Source: Cordia subcordata (Eukaryota; Streptophyta; Magnoliopsida; Boraginales; Cordiaceae). From it: DNA of 64,000 nucleotides. Made by a program: the position numbers and the translations under genes. The DNA is taken from positions 514,501 through 578,500 of the forward strand of contig JAPTOF010000012.1 of the NCBI GenBank assembly GCA_028554755.1, given 5' to 3'. Position 1 is the first letter of the stretch. Each line of letters opens with the position of its first letter. Below are positions 1-12,690 of the stretch, piece after piece. The notes under the pieces are model-generated. The model was not told where the DNA came from and did no database searches. It saw nothing but the letters and a program-made list of their open reading frames with translations.

Positions 1-659
1 CAATCAATAAAAAAATTTCCAAGAAAATACGTAGATACCCCGCAACACCCAATTAGCCCAAAAAGGGTACAAGAGAGAGAAGGGGGAAAAAAAAAAAAGA
101 AAAGAAAAAAGAAGAATCAAATCCCAAGTTTGACTGGACCCAGAACGTGATAAAGACACATTTGGACCTCCCAACCTCTCTTTTCTCCCATCTAGAAAAT
201 CAGAAGTTTATGTCACACCCCACAAAAACAGGCAGCCCACACACACACACACACACTTTTCAAGACTAACAAAGCTGTCTCTAGTGTTTCAAAAACCATT
301 TCCTTCTTTCTTTTTTAAATCTAATTTATATTTATTCCCCTTTGTATTTGTTTTTAATTTTCCACAAATTATTACGATAGTAAAACAACACTAGTTCGTT
401 TTAGAAATTAGATGATGTTACATAGAATAAAGCTCTAAAGTGAGTTGAATAAACTCTGAGCACGTGATTCCCTTTTCTTAAGTTTTTTCTTATATTTTTT
501 TTATGCCTCACTGTAACTCAACTTCTCTCCCCTGTAACATTCAAATCCAAACCTTCACTTCTTAAAAAGTTGAGAGTCGTATGAAATTTGAATCCAAATA
601 ATCACTTATAAAAAAGTAATTTCAACAATTTAAAATATCCCAATCCTTACTTTTTCGTA
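1..659. other. AT-rich upstream flank, no gene seen
   Basis: No open reading frame with coding character is seen on either strand. The stretch holds a purine run near 75-115 and a short CA microsatellite at about 238-256. It lies far upstream of the receptor kinase gene and may contain distal promoter sequence, but I see no motif that I can defend. Confidence 0.5.
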
Positions 660-1060
660 GGGGCTGTTTGGATTGAGGGGAATGGGGGGAAAGGAAAGGG
701 AAGGAGATATTTTGGTATCCCATCCTTTGTTTGTTTTGAAGGTATTGAGAGTAGAAGGATTTTAGAAGAAAAAACAAAATCCTCTTAAATCTTTTATTTT
801 CAATCCTTCCAAATTGGGATAAAATAGAGGGAAAAAATTCTTGAAATCCTTTACTCTCAATTTTTGACATATAAAATTTATCCCTTTCTTTTATTTTCTT
901 CTTAACCAAACACAAGATACTCATAATCCTTTATGTTCTTTTCCCCTACAAAAAAACTCTAATTCAAACATAAATTATCTATTTCCTCTCCTTTCTTTTA
1001 TAATCGTTTCCTTTCTTTTCTTTTATTAAATTTTTCCCCTCCCATTCAAACACACCCTTA
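660..1060. mobile_element. MITE-like inverted-repeat element
   Basis: The left end reads ggggctgtttggattgaggg. The right end, read on the other strand, is gggtgtgtttgaatgggagg. These form imperfect terminal inverted repeats about 400 bp apart. The interior is also roughly self-complementary, with purine-rich sequence on the left and pyrimidine-rich on the right. There is no coding capacity. Three bases beside the ends (gta left, tta right) could be a mutated PIF/Harbinger-type duplication. The superfamily is an inference. Confidence 0.55.
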
Positions 1061-1928
1061 AAGTTCAACAAGCATATCAATTTTTCCTCAATAACCTTCG
1101 TAGACCAGCTCATAAACACTTAAAAAACATAGAGAGGGGAGTGGATGGAAACATAAATGTGTAGCAGCATAAAAACTTAGAGGATTTTTCACAAATTTCT
1201 TGTGACAGCCGACAACTCTCTGAACATAGTACAGAACCCACATAACACCAAAGACAAAAACTTATAACATCTGGTTGCTGCTGCCCACTGCCTGCTTCTG
1301 CAATCTAAGCTCAAGATTGTACTGAAAAATCATCTGTCCACTTCCAAAGTACCTATCTCATCTCTCTTCCTTAACAAACTCTTCTTCTGTGCTTCTCTTT
1401 TTTTTTTTTATCAAACACCTTTGGACTTTGGACGGTGATGGCTAAGCTTGTACTACTTGGCACCCACTAACACACAACCACCCACCAACCCCCCCAAGCA
1501 CAAGCAGGTTTACTTTTTTTTTTTTTTCCTCTTGCTTTGTCTTTTCAGAGAAACATATTGTTTTACATAGTGTTACAGATGCTTGTTTTCAGTTGGGTAT
1601 TAACTCATTCAATTAATATGGAGTTCTTGAGTTTTTTATTTTCCTTTTTCTTTTGTTGCATGTCATTTAATTTATTCTTTTTTGGTTGTTTTTTTGTTAA
1701 CAGGTTAGTCAACTAAAGTTTGCTCAAGAATAAATGAAGAACAGTAAGCAAAGTGGAAATATTGAGAGAGATACATCAAGAGCAGAAAGGAATATGCAGG
1801 AGAGAGGAAAAAGATAGGTAGTTGACAAGAGTGAAGAAGATATTGAAGTGGCTTGAAAGCATAAAAAAGAAAAGAAAGAAAAATAGTATTGATTATATGC
1901 AGTTGGTGGTATATATTTGCATCACAAT
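1061..1928 (+). other. Promoter and 5' leader of the BRL gene
   Basis: This non-coding stretch precedes the receptor kinase start. It has pyrimidine-rich runs, and a possible acceptor (ttaacag) near 1701 suggests a leader intron, which I cannot confirm. An in-frame TTG lies at 1917, but the first in-frame ATG is at 1929. No convincing TATA box or transcription start could be fixed. Confidence 0.4.
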
Positions 1929-4900
1929 ATGGAAAAGATGAGCAGCAGTGTATGGAAGATAATATCATCGTCATCAAGCGGTGGAATGGTCATAAAAGAT
2001 TTTGTCTTTCTCATAGTGCTTATGAGCAGTTACTTTGTCGCCTCAAATGCAAGGCAATTACTTTCAACAAAGCAAGGGAGTGGTGATGTTGATGAAGTGG
2101 GTAGCATGGTAGCTTTCAAGAAGTCATCAATTGAAGCCGATCCAAAAGGTTTCTTGAAAGATTGGAGTTTGTCTTCTTCAAACCCTTGTTCATGGAATGG
2201 TGTTTCATGTTCTGATGCTGGCCAGGTCATTGAGCTCAATCTGTCAAATGCAGAGCTAAGTGGCCATCTTCACTTATCTGATCTAATGGCCTTGCCAAGC
2301 CTTGCTCATGTTTTTCTTAGTGGAAATCATTTCTATGGTAATCTTTCATCAACTATTACTTCTCAATCTTGCAGTTTTGAGATTCTTGATTTATCAGCCA
2401 ACAATTTCTCAGAACCAATTGTTGCAGACTCTTTGTTGCTCTCTTGCAACAAGTTAAGCTCTCTGAATTTGTCTACCAATTCAATCCCAGGTGGTAGTCT
2501 CAAGTTTGGACCTTCCCTATTGCGACTTGACCTCTCCAGAAACAAGATTTCAGATTTTAGCCTATTGAGTTTTCTCCTTAATAAATGCCAGAACTTGAAT
2601 CTTCTTGATTTGTCTGATAATAAGCTAAATGGAAAGCTGCGTAGCTCTCTCTATTCTTGCAAAAGCCTTTCGATTCTTAATTTGTCGAAAAGCCATTTGT
2701 TTGGAGAGATACCAGCTACTTTCATAGCTGACTCAGCTGTATCTTTGAAAATTCTTGATCTTTCACAGAATAACTTCACTGGTGATCTCAATAGGCTTGA
2801 ATTCGGAGCTTGTCATAATCTCACTATGCTCAATTTGTCTTCTAATGCCCTTTCTGCTGCTCAGTTTCCATTTAGCTTAACAAATTGCCAGAGTCTTGAA
2901 ACACTTGACCTTGGGCATAATGCTCTCCATCTCAAGATACCGGGAGATGTGTTTGTGAAGTTAAAAAGTTTGAGGCAGTTGGTTTTAGCTCACAATCAAT
3001 TTTTTGGGGATATACCATTAGAGCTGGGGCATACATGTGGCACTTTGGAGCAGCTTGATCTTTCCGGAAACCAGTTAACAGGTGAGCTGCCTTCGACATT
3101 TGCACTGTGCTCTTCGCTCTACAGCCTCAAACTCGGCAATAATCAGCTTTCTGGAGATTTTCTTACGACTGTTGTCAGTTACCTTACAAATCTAAGGTAT
3201 CTCTATGTGCCATTCAATAATTTAAGTGGTCCTGTGCCACAAGCCTTGCTGAATTGTAGTCAGCTTCAGGTGCTGGATCTTAGCTCGAATAACTTCACAG
3301 GAAATGTACCATCTTGGTTATGCTCTGGAACACCACCCTCTTCTTTGGAGAAGTTGTTGTTGGCGAATAATTATGTTTCAGGATCAGTGCCACCACAGCT
3401 TGGAGACTGCAAGAACCTGAGGACTATTGATCTCAGTTTCAACAACCTAACTGGTTCGATCCCTATAGAAATATGGAACCTGCCAAATCTTTCTGACTTG
3501 GTCATGTGGGCTAACAACCTCACAGGTGAAATTCCAGAAGGCATTTGCATCAGAGGAGGAAATCTTCAGACCTTGATTCTCAACAACAATTTTATAAGCG
3601 GAGCCCTTCCCGTGTCCCTTGCTAATTGCACTAACTTGATTTGGGTTTCGTTGTCCAGCAATCGGCTAACTGGGCAGATTCCTGCTGGTGTTGGAAATCT
3701 AGTTAACCTCGCCATCCTCCAGTTGGGCAATAATTCAATCTCTGGACCAATTCCATCAGGATTGGGGAGGTGCCGGAACCTGATATGGCTTGATTTAAAT
3801 AGCAATAATCTGACTGGTGCTATTCCCCAGGAGCTTGCTGATCAAGCTGGCCTTGTTTTCCCTGGAATTGTTTCTGGAAAGCAGTTTGCCTTTGTGAGAA
3901 ATGAGGGCGGGACAGCATGCAGAGGTGCAGGTGGACTGGTTGAGTTTGAGGGTATCCGAGCAGAGAGGCTGGCCAATTTTCCTATGGTTCACTCTTGTCC
4001 ATCGACTAGAATTTACAGCGGTGTCACTGTTTATACTTTTGCCGCTAATGGCAGCATGATTTACCTTGATCTGTCTTATAATCATTTGTCTGGAAATATC
4101 CCAGAGAACTTGGGTTCAATGAGCTATCTGCAGGTTTTGAACTTGGGACATAACAGTTTAACTGGAAATATTCCTTTCGAATTTGGAGGTTTGAAATCAG
4201 TTGGTGTGCTTGATCTTTCACATAATAATCTTCAAGGTCCCATTCCAGGGTCACTAGGGGGTCTATCATTTCTCAGTGACCTTGATGTTTCAAACAATAA
4301 CCTCACAGGTTCTATTCCTTCAGGGGGGCAGCTGACTACTTTTCCAACTTCCAGATACGAGAACAATTCGGCCCTCTGTGGGCTTCCCCTGCCTCCTTGT
4401 GGCTCCAGCAGTGGACACCGTTCGTCAAGCTCCAGTAGTCGAGGGAAGAAGGAAGGTGTTACTGTAGGAATGGTCGTTGGCATAACAACTTCCTTCCTCT
4501 GTTTGATCATGCTTCTCGTTGCTCTTTACAGGGCTAAGAAACGTGAGAAGGAGGAAGAGAGGGAGAAATACATCGAAAGCCTCCCCACCTCTGGCAGTAG
4601 CAGCTTGAAATTTTCGAGTGTGCCTGAGCCTTTAAGCATTAATGTGGCAACTTTCGAGAAGCCTCTGCGAAAGCTAACCTTTGCAGATTTGCTTGCAGCA
4701 ACCAATGGCTTCAGTGCTGATAGTTTGATTGGGTCCGGAGGTTTTGGTGAGGTCTATAAGGCCCAACTCAGAGATGGTTGTGTTGTTGCAATAAAGAAGC
4801 TAATTCATGTAACAGGTCAGGGAGATAGGGAGTTCATGGCGGAAATGGAGACAATAGGGAAAATAAAGCATCGGAACCTAGTACCCCTCTTGGGTTACTG

Positions 4901-5618
4901 CAAGATTGGAGACGAAAGGCTTCTAGTGTATGAGTACATGAAGTGGGGAAGTCTAGAATCTGTTCTTCATGATAAAGACACAGCAGGGGACACAAAGCTT
5001 GACTGGGCGGCTAGAAAAAAGGTTGCTATCGGGTCAGCAAGAGGACTTGCATTTCTCCACCACAGTTGTATACCTCACATAATTCACCGAGATATGAAAT
5101 CTAGTAACGTGCTTCTGGATGAAAATTTTGAGGCTAGGGTGTCTGATTTTGGAATGGCTAGACTGGTGAATGCCCTCGATACTCATCTTAGTGTGAGTAC
5201 ACTTGCTGGAACACCAGGTTATGTACCACCAGAATATTATCAGAGTTTCAGGTGCACCACAAAAGGAGATGTGTACAGTTACGGTGTTGTATTATTAGAG
5301 CTTTTGTCAGGCAAGAGGCCAATAGATACAGTAGAGTTTGGTGATGACAACAATCTTGTTGGATGGGCAAAGCAGCTGTACAAGGAGAAAAGAAGTCATG
5401 AGGTACTAGATCCTGAATTAATATCAGATGCATCAGGTGAGGCTGAACTGTACCATTATTTAAGAATTGCCTTCCGATGCCTGGAGGACAAACCTAATCA
5501 CAGACCAACCATGATTCAAGTGATGGCGATGTTTAAAGAGCTGCAGGTGGATTCAGAAAGCGATATTCTTGATGGGATCTCAGTTAAAAATGCAGTAATC
5601 GATGAATCTCAAGAATAA
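1929..5618 (+). CDS. BRL1/BRL3: BRI1-like brassinosteroid receptor kinase (BRL1/BRL3 type)
   Basis: This gene encodes a 1229-residue plasma-membrane leucine-rich-repeat receptor kinase without introns, as is usual for BRI1 and BRL genes. A hydrophobic signal segment lies at about residues 24-42. It is followed by the N-terminal cysteine cap (CSWNGVSC), about two dozen LRRs, and an island domain at about 638-710 (ACRGAGG, FEGIR, YSG) that in this family forms the brassinosteroid pocket. Last come closing LRRs, a membrane helix at about 847-867 and a Ser/Thr kinase. Kinase landmarks are the glycine loop GSGGFGEVY from G935, lysine K956 in AIKKL, HRD at 1053-1055 and DFG from D1073. KWGSLE and the activation-loop residues match BRL1/BRL3 better than BRI1. 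An alternative ATG at 1986 would put the signal peptide at the very N-terminus. By family knowledge it binds brassinolide and pairs with SERK co-receptors, often in vascular tissue. Confidence 0.95.
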   Translation: MEKMSSSVWKIISSSSSGGMVIKDFVFLIVLMSSYFVASNARQLLSTKQGSGDVDEVGSMVAFKKSSIEADPKGFLKDWSLSSSNPCSWNGVSCSDAGQVIELNLSNAELSGHLHLSDLMALPSLAHVFLSGNHFYGNLSSTITSQSCSFEILDLSANNFSEPIVADSLLLSCNKLSSLNLSTNSIPGGSLKFGPSLLRLDLSRNKISDFSLLSFLLNKCQNLNLLDLSDNKLNGKLRSSLYSCKSLSILNLSKSHLFGEIPATFIADSAVSLKILDLSQNNFTGDLNRLEFGACHNLTMLNLSSNALSAAQFPFSLTNCQSLETLDLGHNALHLKIPGDVFVKLKSLRQLVLAHNQFFGDIPLELGHTCGTLEQLDLSGNQLTGELPSTFALCSSLYSLKLGNNQLSGDFLTTVVSYLTNLRYLYVPFNNLSGPVPQALLNCSQLQVLDLSSNNFTGNVPSWLCSGTPPSSLEKLLLANNYVSGSVPPQLGDCKNLRTIDLSFNNLTGSIPIEIWNLPNLSDLVMWANNLTGEIPEGICIRGGNLQTLILNNNFISGALPVSLANCTNLIWVSLSSNRLTGQIPAGVGNLVNLAILQLGNNSISGPIPSGLGRCRNLIWLDLNSNNLTGAIPQELADQAGLVFPGIVSGKQFAFVRNEGGTACRGAGGLVEFEGIRAERLANFPMVHSCPSTRIYSGVTVYTFAANGSMIYLDLSYNHLSGNIPENLGSMSYLQVLNLGHNSLTGNIPFEFGGLKSVGVLDLSHNNLQGPIPGSLGGLSFLSDLDVSNNNLTGSIPSGGQLTTFPTSRYENNSALCGLPLPPCGSSSGHRSSSSSSRGKKEGVTVGMVVGITTSFLCLIMLLVALYRAKKREKEEEREKYIESLPTSGSSSLKFSSVPEPLSINVATFEKPLRKLTFADLLAATNGFSADSLIGSGGFGEVYKAQLRDGCVVAIKKLIHVTGQGDREFMAEMETIGKIKHRNLVPLLGYCKIGDERLLVYEYMKWGSLESVLHDKDTAGDTKLDWAARKKVAIGSARGLAFLHHSCIPHIIHRDMKSSNVLLDENFEARVSDFGMARLVNALDTHLSVSTLAGTPGYVPPEYYQSFRCTTKGDVYSYGVVLLELLSGKRPIDTVEFGDDNNLVGWAKQLYKEKRSHEVLDPELISDASGEAELYHYLRIAFRCLEDKPNHRPTMIQVMAMFKELQVDSESDILDGISVKNAVIDESQE

Positions 5619-8600
5619 TAAGAGCCTTAGTTGATAATATCTGGATATGCTAGATCAAATTTACTTAGCTTGCATGGGACCGGACCATTTGTAGTGCAGA
5701 TGTGGTTACCATGATGTGAACCACTGAGGTTGGGGAGACTGGCCATTGTATATAATATAAAACTAAAGGAAGACAGAAGCCATGTCAATAGGGACCTTTT
5801 TCAGTTGCAGAGTATGGATTGTGTCTTTCCTGAATGTCCCTGATAACTTACTATACCTTTTGCTTCTGTTTTGTCAGAATATCTGACCCTTGCGGTTCAT
5901 TTTTTTGTTACACTAGCTAATATTTTTTTATGACAGATTTGTTAGATTCGAAATTTGTAAAGTTGTAATCTTGTAGCAATAGCTTTTATCATGGATATTG
6001 AAATTGTTGAAGCATTATTTATCAAAGCTTTCCCCTGAATCATTTGAGACAAAACTACTTATAACTGTGTGGATCAATTAATTTTTCCGGAAAGCATGTA
6101 GCCTAATTCTCTCTTGTAAATTAAAATGCATTGAACTCCCCCTTTCTTCTCCAAGTCATTGATTTTTTTGTTACATGGAGCTTTTGTGAGTACCATGTGA
6201 TTTGTATTAAGTTTTATTATTCATTTGAGAATATTGCTTTATATCAATCAAGAACGGTTTCAAACCGTGCTAGAGCTCTTTCAACGTTTACCTAAAATAT
6301 CATTCTTCTTTCCATCTATACTTTCATGTGACAACTAGAGGATAGCACCTTCTATAATTTTCCAGGTGAACAGCGAGATTGCACATTTTTTGATGTTATA
6401 TTTCCTTATCCACCCTCCTTTTATGCAGACAATAGGTAATATCTGTGATCTTCTTTTCTGCAGAGATGTTGAACAATTAGTACTTATCGATATACATATA
6501 GTACATGCAGGTACCACAGGCATTTCCCGTAAGAATATGAGCCTGCAGATTATTGGTCTTGGAATTTGCAGTGTTCTTAAATCTCACAGGTATGGTTAGC
6601 ATGAGTAAAGAGGTACTTGTTGAATCGCATTGGAGCCGCCCTTTTTATCTGCAGAAGTCTTGTTAAGCCTGCAAATTTCAGGACTACATATGTGCTCGAA
6701 CAGCTCTAAGTACCCACATTTGAGTCTTGCTTTGGCATTACTCAGTATGGGTTATTCTTTAAGGCAGCATTAGAGAATAGTTACCTATGAAGAGCATGAA
6801 AATTCTTGATTCACTCTCTTAGCTTCACTAATGCAATCAAAATCCATGATTTCCTATTCTAACATGGTCACAGGAACTGTTATCTTTCGATGTTCATAGG
6901 ATAAGATTTCCTAGTTTGCTTATCACTTGAGCCATCTGATATAACCAGACTAGAGATATTACAGAATCCATTTATGGCTACCACTTTACCATGGATTATC
7001 ATACAGCAATAGCAACTTTAGTTGGACTTCTCTCACTGAAATATGAAAACTCTGCTTCCTGTTTGACTTGGTCATGGAAACAAGCAAACTATTTTCTCCA
7101 CTTATGCTCAAACTTCATAGCTTTTTTCGTACACTGATTTAAATTCGTGTGTATCTAAACTAGATGGTTGTCAATTAGTTTATTCTATTTGTCTCTAGTT
7201 TTTCAGATGGTTGTGGATTAGTTTATAACTAGTTAGGCAATGAATTGTCCAAAGCATGTAACTATAATTATGCCCGAAACTTAAAGAAATGTCAGACTCA
7301 TTTTAGAATCTATTACAAAAAAGCAAACCTTAGTCAGAAGGATAACTTGCCTGTTTCTTTCTCCTTTACTTAATTACTACTTTTTCACTTTATTGAACAA
7401 AATGCTTTTCAAATGAAGGTTGTTTCCCGCTTGTTACAAAGCGAGGAACGCATAACCTCTATGGTGATTCATCATACAGTAATCCATCACTAAAAAGGGT
7501 GACAAAGATTGAATCCACTAGTGCATCTCTGTTCTATTTCTCAGTCATAATTGTGATTCTTATTCATGTAATAGTGTCAACTTTTCTATTACTTTGACTA
7601 GATTATTGAAGTAGACAAAACAACAAGTAATAAAACTGAACACGGATAAAATTCTTGAAGTATCACATAAGTAAGTCTCTCCAAACCATCCAAGTACTAG
7701 CTGAGCCCATGCAAATGGTTTGATCAAGATATGTCAGATTTCTCCAAGTATATAAATGGACCCTAATCATACATGTCCCCCTGATTATATCTTTTAAATC
7801 ATCAACATTAATAATCCACTCTTCCCCTCAAAAGGGCAATTTTAGTAAATAACCAAATATAATAGTCTCATGAACTACTATAAATTAATTCGAGATGCAA
7901 ATAAATTGACTCAAGACATTGACTATACTATAGAAGGGAAAAAATAACAAATAAATGCATCTAGCTTTTGAAGCTGATTTAACCGTGCTTTAATTGTTTC
8001 ATCACTCAATATTGATAAGTTACGCTGCCATAATTATTTGCATTCTCTTTTTAGTTTCCTCTTCCATTATGGTCTAAATACGAGCTTTTGACTACTACAA
8101 ATCACTTTTTCGTTTTTTTTTTTTTTTTTTCCCTTGTGACATGTTACATCATTCTTTGAGACTTTCATGGCTGCTGCTACCTTATGATTGAGGAAGATGT
8201 CTTGTCCTGGGGACTAGATTGAATCCTAACGTTACAACTTTACGTGCTGCTCCACCCCCAGATTGAAAATTTGGAATACCTTGACTTGGTATTTCACTAG
8301 ATGATGATTGATGAAGTTGTCTTGTCCGGAAAATTTTTCAAAATGACAATAATTTTTTTCATCCATTGGAAAAAAATTGTGTATCAATCTTCGATCGGGA
8401 TTTGTACTTTTAGAATATGATTTGTAAATCTGTTGGTGCTCTTACTTAATTCATTAATTGTTTGGATGTAGGACTCTGCCGTGAACTTGAGAATTGATTT
8501 TTAGATACTAAACACAATTTCCATGTGTACTAGTAGTACACTTTTCTATGGCATTATGAATATTGGAGTATGCTACTTTAATTTTGATAAATCAAAGCCC

Positions 8601-9305
8601 CAATTGAACCTTAAATAACTTTTTCCAGCTTTTTTCCTCTTTCTTTTTCCAACTTTCTCTCTGGTGGAAACTCTTTTCCAACTTTAAAGACGGGAAAAAA
8701 GCCGAGTGTGAATATATGCCTTGAATATTAGGGGGACGAGCCAAAACAAAAGGAGAACTCTAAATGTTATTATTAAAAAAATGATTATTATGGTATCAAA
8801 TTTAGATTTCTATACAATTTTATGCAATTAAGATTTTATTTACTTGTATATTTAAATTAAAATTACAAGATTTATAATACATGCGAAGCCGTTCATCAGA
8901 CAGATAACATACTAAATGGACTGCTATTTTTGTTACCAAAAATTTTGGGATGAAGTTATTAAATTATTCATAACAAAGATCATCCAACTATCATTTAAAC
9001 AAGAAGAATCTGATGAAAAGAAGCATCAAAGCAGGCTAATATATACAATAGAACATCTAAGACATAAGATATTAAATATATGAGAGTAATGATTGTTTTA
9101 TGATAATCTTAGACTGCCATTTGTACGGTCCAACAGGCTTTAAGGTTCTGGTTGTTCCCACGATTATCATATTCCTTGACAGTAATGTGACGAAAGAAAC
9201 ACTACAGACAAAGACTTGGTCAACACATCTTTTTTGACTGAGACAAACCAATTAAAAAAAAAAAAAGAATTTCTACATCATCTGCAAAAACAATTAACAA
9301 ATACT

Positions 9306-9309
<4 letters not shown>
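5619..9309 (+). other. BRL 3' UTR then intergenic DNA
   Basis: The first few hundred bases after the stop are probably the 3' UTR; an AT-rich stretch near 5750-5760 could carry a polyadenylation signal. Beyond about 6.1 kb there is AT-rich intergenic sequence. Short open frames here, such as 6366-6599, have no family resemblance or codon character. I see no RNA gene. Confidence 0.5.
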
Positions 9310-9359
<50 letters not shown>

Positions 9360-9372
9360 TGTGTGTGTGTCT
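9310..9372. repeat. Compound (AT)n(AC)n(GT)n microsatellite with hairpin
   Basis: A run of AT dinucleotides from about 9310 passes into AC dinucleotides at about 9342-9359 and then directly into GT dinucleotides to 9370. The AC and GT arms are perfectly complementary, so the right half forms a hairpin with a very short loop. Confidence 0.9.
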
Positions 9373-9524
9373 CACATGGAGGGGTTTGCTCTTATCTGCA
9401 TGTGGGGGATTCTTGTAACGCGTCACGACCCATTTGGCAGATTTGTGAAGCAATCAAACATTATCTTCATCAAAATCTAGTCCCTACATCTTGGCTTGAT
9501 ATTAACCCAAAAAGATAATAAATA

Positions 9525-9706
9525 CACTACAAGAAAAAAAAAATTAATAATAATTACCGACGGACAAAATCTGTAAGTAAACTGAGAAGGACGACGGATT
9601 ACTGACGGAGTTTAATTCGTCGGTAAATTTTGGATCGCTGCCTTTTCGTGTATGATAGTAACGAACTTCGATGGATAAATTTTGGTGATAATAAGGACAG
9701 ACATTC

Positions 9707-9740
<34 letters not shown>
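9525..9740. mobile_element. CACTA transposon end (relic) and AAT repeat
   Basis: The sequence CACTACAAGAAAAA at 9525 is the classic terminal inverted repeat of En/Spm (CACTA) transposons. It is followed by subterminal motifs in both orientations (accgacgga, gacggatt, cgtcggtaa), as expected for transposase-binding repeats. The opposite terminus was not found, so this is a truncated end or a very degenerate copy. It runs into an AAT trinucleotide repeat at about 9710-9740. Confidence 0.7.
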
Positions 9741-9741
<1 letters not shown>

Positions 9742-12690
9742 TAATAATAATTTGTTCTTTCTCTTAGATAATTTCGATGCTTGTTATGGATACATAAGTT
9801 GCTTCTATACTGATACTAGAAGTTGCTTACGAAACTTGCCAGATCCAAATGACCAATCATTGGGTGTATTTCAGGAAATGACATATATTAATGTGTTAGA
9901 ATATATAATTGTTCTACGTAAATAACTATCAGTTTTCGAAGGTATTTTATGAGGTAAAATATTTGGATCATATATAATCCTATTCTTTTTTTCTGTGTTT
10001 TTGTGTTTGGTCTGTTTTGTATAGCTTTATGATTAGCTAGGTTTCAAGGTATTCTATTTTAATACCAATTAATTTTAAAATAATACCTCTGTGAAAAAGA
10101 ATGCATTCATTTTTTTTACTGCAGGAGAATGTCATTTTCTTTTATCAGTTCTAGTCTAAAATTCCAAACTTTTCTATACGGTTTTAATACAACTTATACT
10201 CCCCGATAGCATTAAAAAAAAATAGTTTTAAGTAGAACGGCATTTTCTACAAGTAAAAAAAATATTGTAATAGATCATTTACTAAAAACAGTTTCAAATA
10301 GGAATGGATAAAAGGTTTCAATATCAAATAAAAAAGAAAAAAAGGATGAAAGACAACCTATTGTATTATTACTTATGAGAATAATTATAAAAAAAAGGTT
10401 TCATTTACCTTAAAATCTATCCTTTTTTCATAAACATGTATATACAACTCATATTGAACCCTATCTTTTCTAGATCCAACTGATAATTGTTTATGCCACA
10501 AGTTACTCTTTTAGAAAAAATAAAATCAAACAAAAAATTAAAGGTAATAAATAGAATTAAGTAGTTGAATAAAAAATAAAAAAGATGGAAATGTTTTTCA
10601 ACCTAAGATTTTTTCTTTTAAATTGGCTAATATTTTTGAACTCACTAAAATGCAGAAAATTAGACATTCCAAGTCTCTTTTCTAATGGCATCAATTCTTT
10701 TTCTGTTTGTGCAAATGGTAGGAGATTACGAGGCATCATCGTATCCATTAAAGAGTAATCATCATTATTGTACAACGTTGGGAATAAATATGCTTTACAT
10801 AGTGGGCACAGCTCACTATAAAAAATTAAAAAAGAAATGAAAATTATTCAAAGAAGAAACTAGAATAGCTAGCTAGATTACAATATTGAACCCCTTTTCC
10901 ATAAAGGAAAAAAACAAAAATAATAATTATATTAATTCTGCAATCAGCACCAATCAATCTGCCTTTTTCTCTTTTTTTTTTTAATTTGTTTTATCTTTTG
11001 ACTTGGAAAATCTTGATCATAAACACATGGTGCCAAATGAATAGTCACACATAACATCTTCGTTATCTTTCCTTTTTTTTCTTTTCTTTGTAACAAATGA
11101 AACTCAACACGTCATATATGGACATTTAAGTGGTCAAAAATGTTTGCTTGATTCTCCATCTTCTCTCTGTGTCTTTATGGAATGCACTTCCGTTGGCAAC
11201 TCTTGGAGCCATGGGAAATATCATCTTGGAGGCTCCGTAGAACAATGGCAACCGTCCAAACAATTGTTCTCACTCCTAACTCTCATGGTTTAATCGTCTT
11301 GAGCCGTAATATAATCTCTGCTAAAATAAGTTTAATTCGTTCTTGACATGCAGCACATAACATAAAGTGTTTACAACTTTAACCCAAGGAAATATTCGTA
11401 ATTTATACTTATTAAGCATTGTTCTTATCATTCTTGAATCTATTTCATTTGACATAAAATCAGTACTAAATTTCGAACTTCATCCATCTTGATCAAGACA
11501 CACCCCATTGTATGGAATCTTGATGAGCTTTGTCATAGCATAACTAATTAAGGAATGTTTTCTTTTCTTTCTTTCTTTTTTTCATTTTAGAGAAGTCACA
11601 CACTCGCACACACAAAAAATGTATGTGCATCTTCATCTCACATGCTAGAATGGATATAGTGTTGGTAGCACATAGCAATTGGAGTACGTAAATCTCTAAA
11701 CAAACTAATATTAACACAGTCGTATCCTAAAGTTTAGTTTCTATTCTTAACCAAAAACCAAAAAAATAGTAATCTGATCTGCTCTCTTTCTTTTCCACAA
11801 GGTCATATCATTTATCATCTTCACTGATTAATTCTTTTACTTCCATTTTCACTCAATAATGACTCGAGGAGGTTTCTAAAATCTTCTCTCTTAACAAAAT
11901 CACGTAAAATTCTTCGTATATTTATTAAATCACGTTCCATTTTTTTTCAGTTGAGTCGTTCATTAATTGAAATGATAAATTACTTGCTCTTCTTGTGTTA
12001 GTAAGACTTCGGAAAACAAAATCTAGTATTGGATTGCTATATAGGCGTACTTATTTGACAAAATGGAGTTAATAATCATATTTTTTGCAAATTATGAATT
12101 GGTAGTTTTAACAGTGAACAAATGCAAAGGCTAGACTATAGCAATGAAGTAGAAATTAGTGGCTATAAACATCACATTCTGTTTCCATATTACACGTGTT
12201 ACACAACTCTTCTGACACTGTCCAACTCTATAGTTTCCCACAAAAAGCAAAACTTTAATAAAAAAAAAAATTATATATATATGTATATATATTACTATAT
12301 CTTACATTAAATATTTTAAGGAACACTAATAGAATATGTATAACCTGCAATAACTCTGGTTTTCTATATATGGAATCCACCAATAATTAGCTTTCCTGTC
12401 AAACGTTAAGGCCAGGTGGCAAAGCATCATTGGTTGGTCAAAACTTTGCAATAAAATTCTCAAAATAGTAACCATTCATCTACTTGCCCACAAAGCCCAG
12501 GCCCAATAATTAATACACTTAAAGTAAAAAATAATCGTTAAATTAAACAAGCAAACAAAATAAAAAGAGTGAGAGAAAAAAAAAATATTCTACCAAATTA
12601 AGATTCCAAAAACCATTTCAGCTCCCCATTTTCTTACTAATTTGCATGCAATTTTCTTTTTTCTTTCACCATTTGAATTCTAGACACACA
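9741..12690. other. Intergenic AT-rich DNA, no gene seen
   Basis: There is no coding exon, RNA gene or clear transposon terminus. Homopolymer runs and short open frames are consistent with chance in AT-rich DNA. The part nearest 12.4-12.7 kb, with TTGGTCAAA at about 12434 (a W-box-like TTGAC/GGTCAA core on either strand), probably belongs to the WRKY gene promoter; this is an inference. Confidence 0.45.

Noticed and set aside
6366..6599. Open frame downstream of the receptor kinase
   Set aside because: No domain, no codon bias and no splice partner; probably chance in the intergenic region.
9216..9518. Open frame of 100 codons
   Set aside because: Much of it is the translation of AT and AC dinucleotide repeats, and the rest matches no family.
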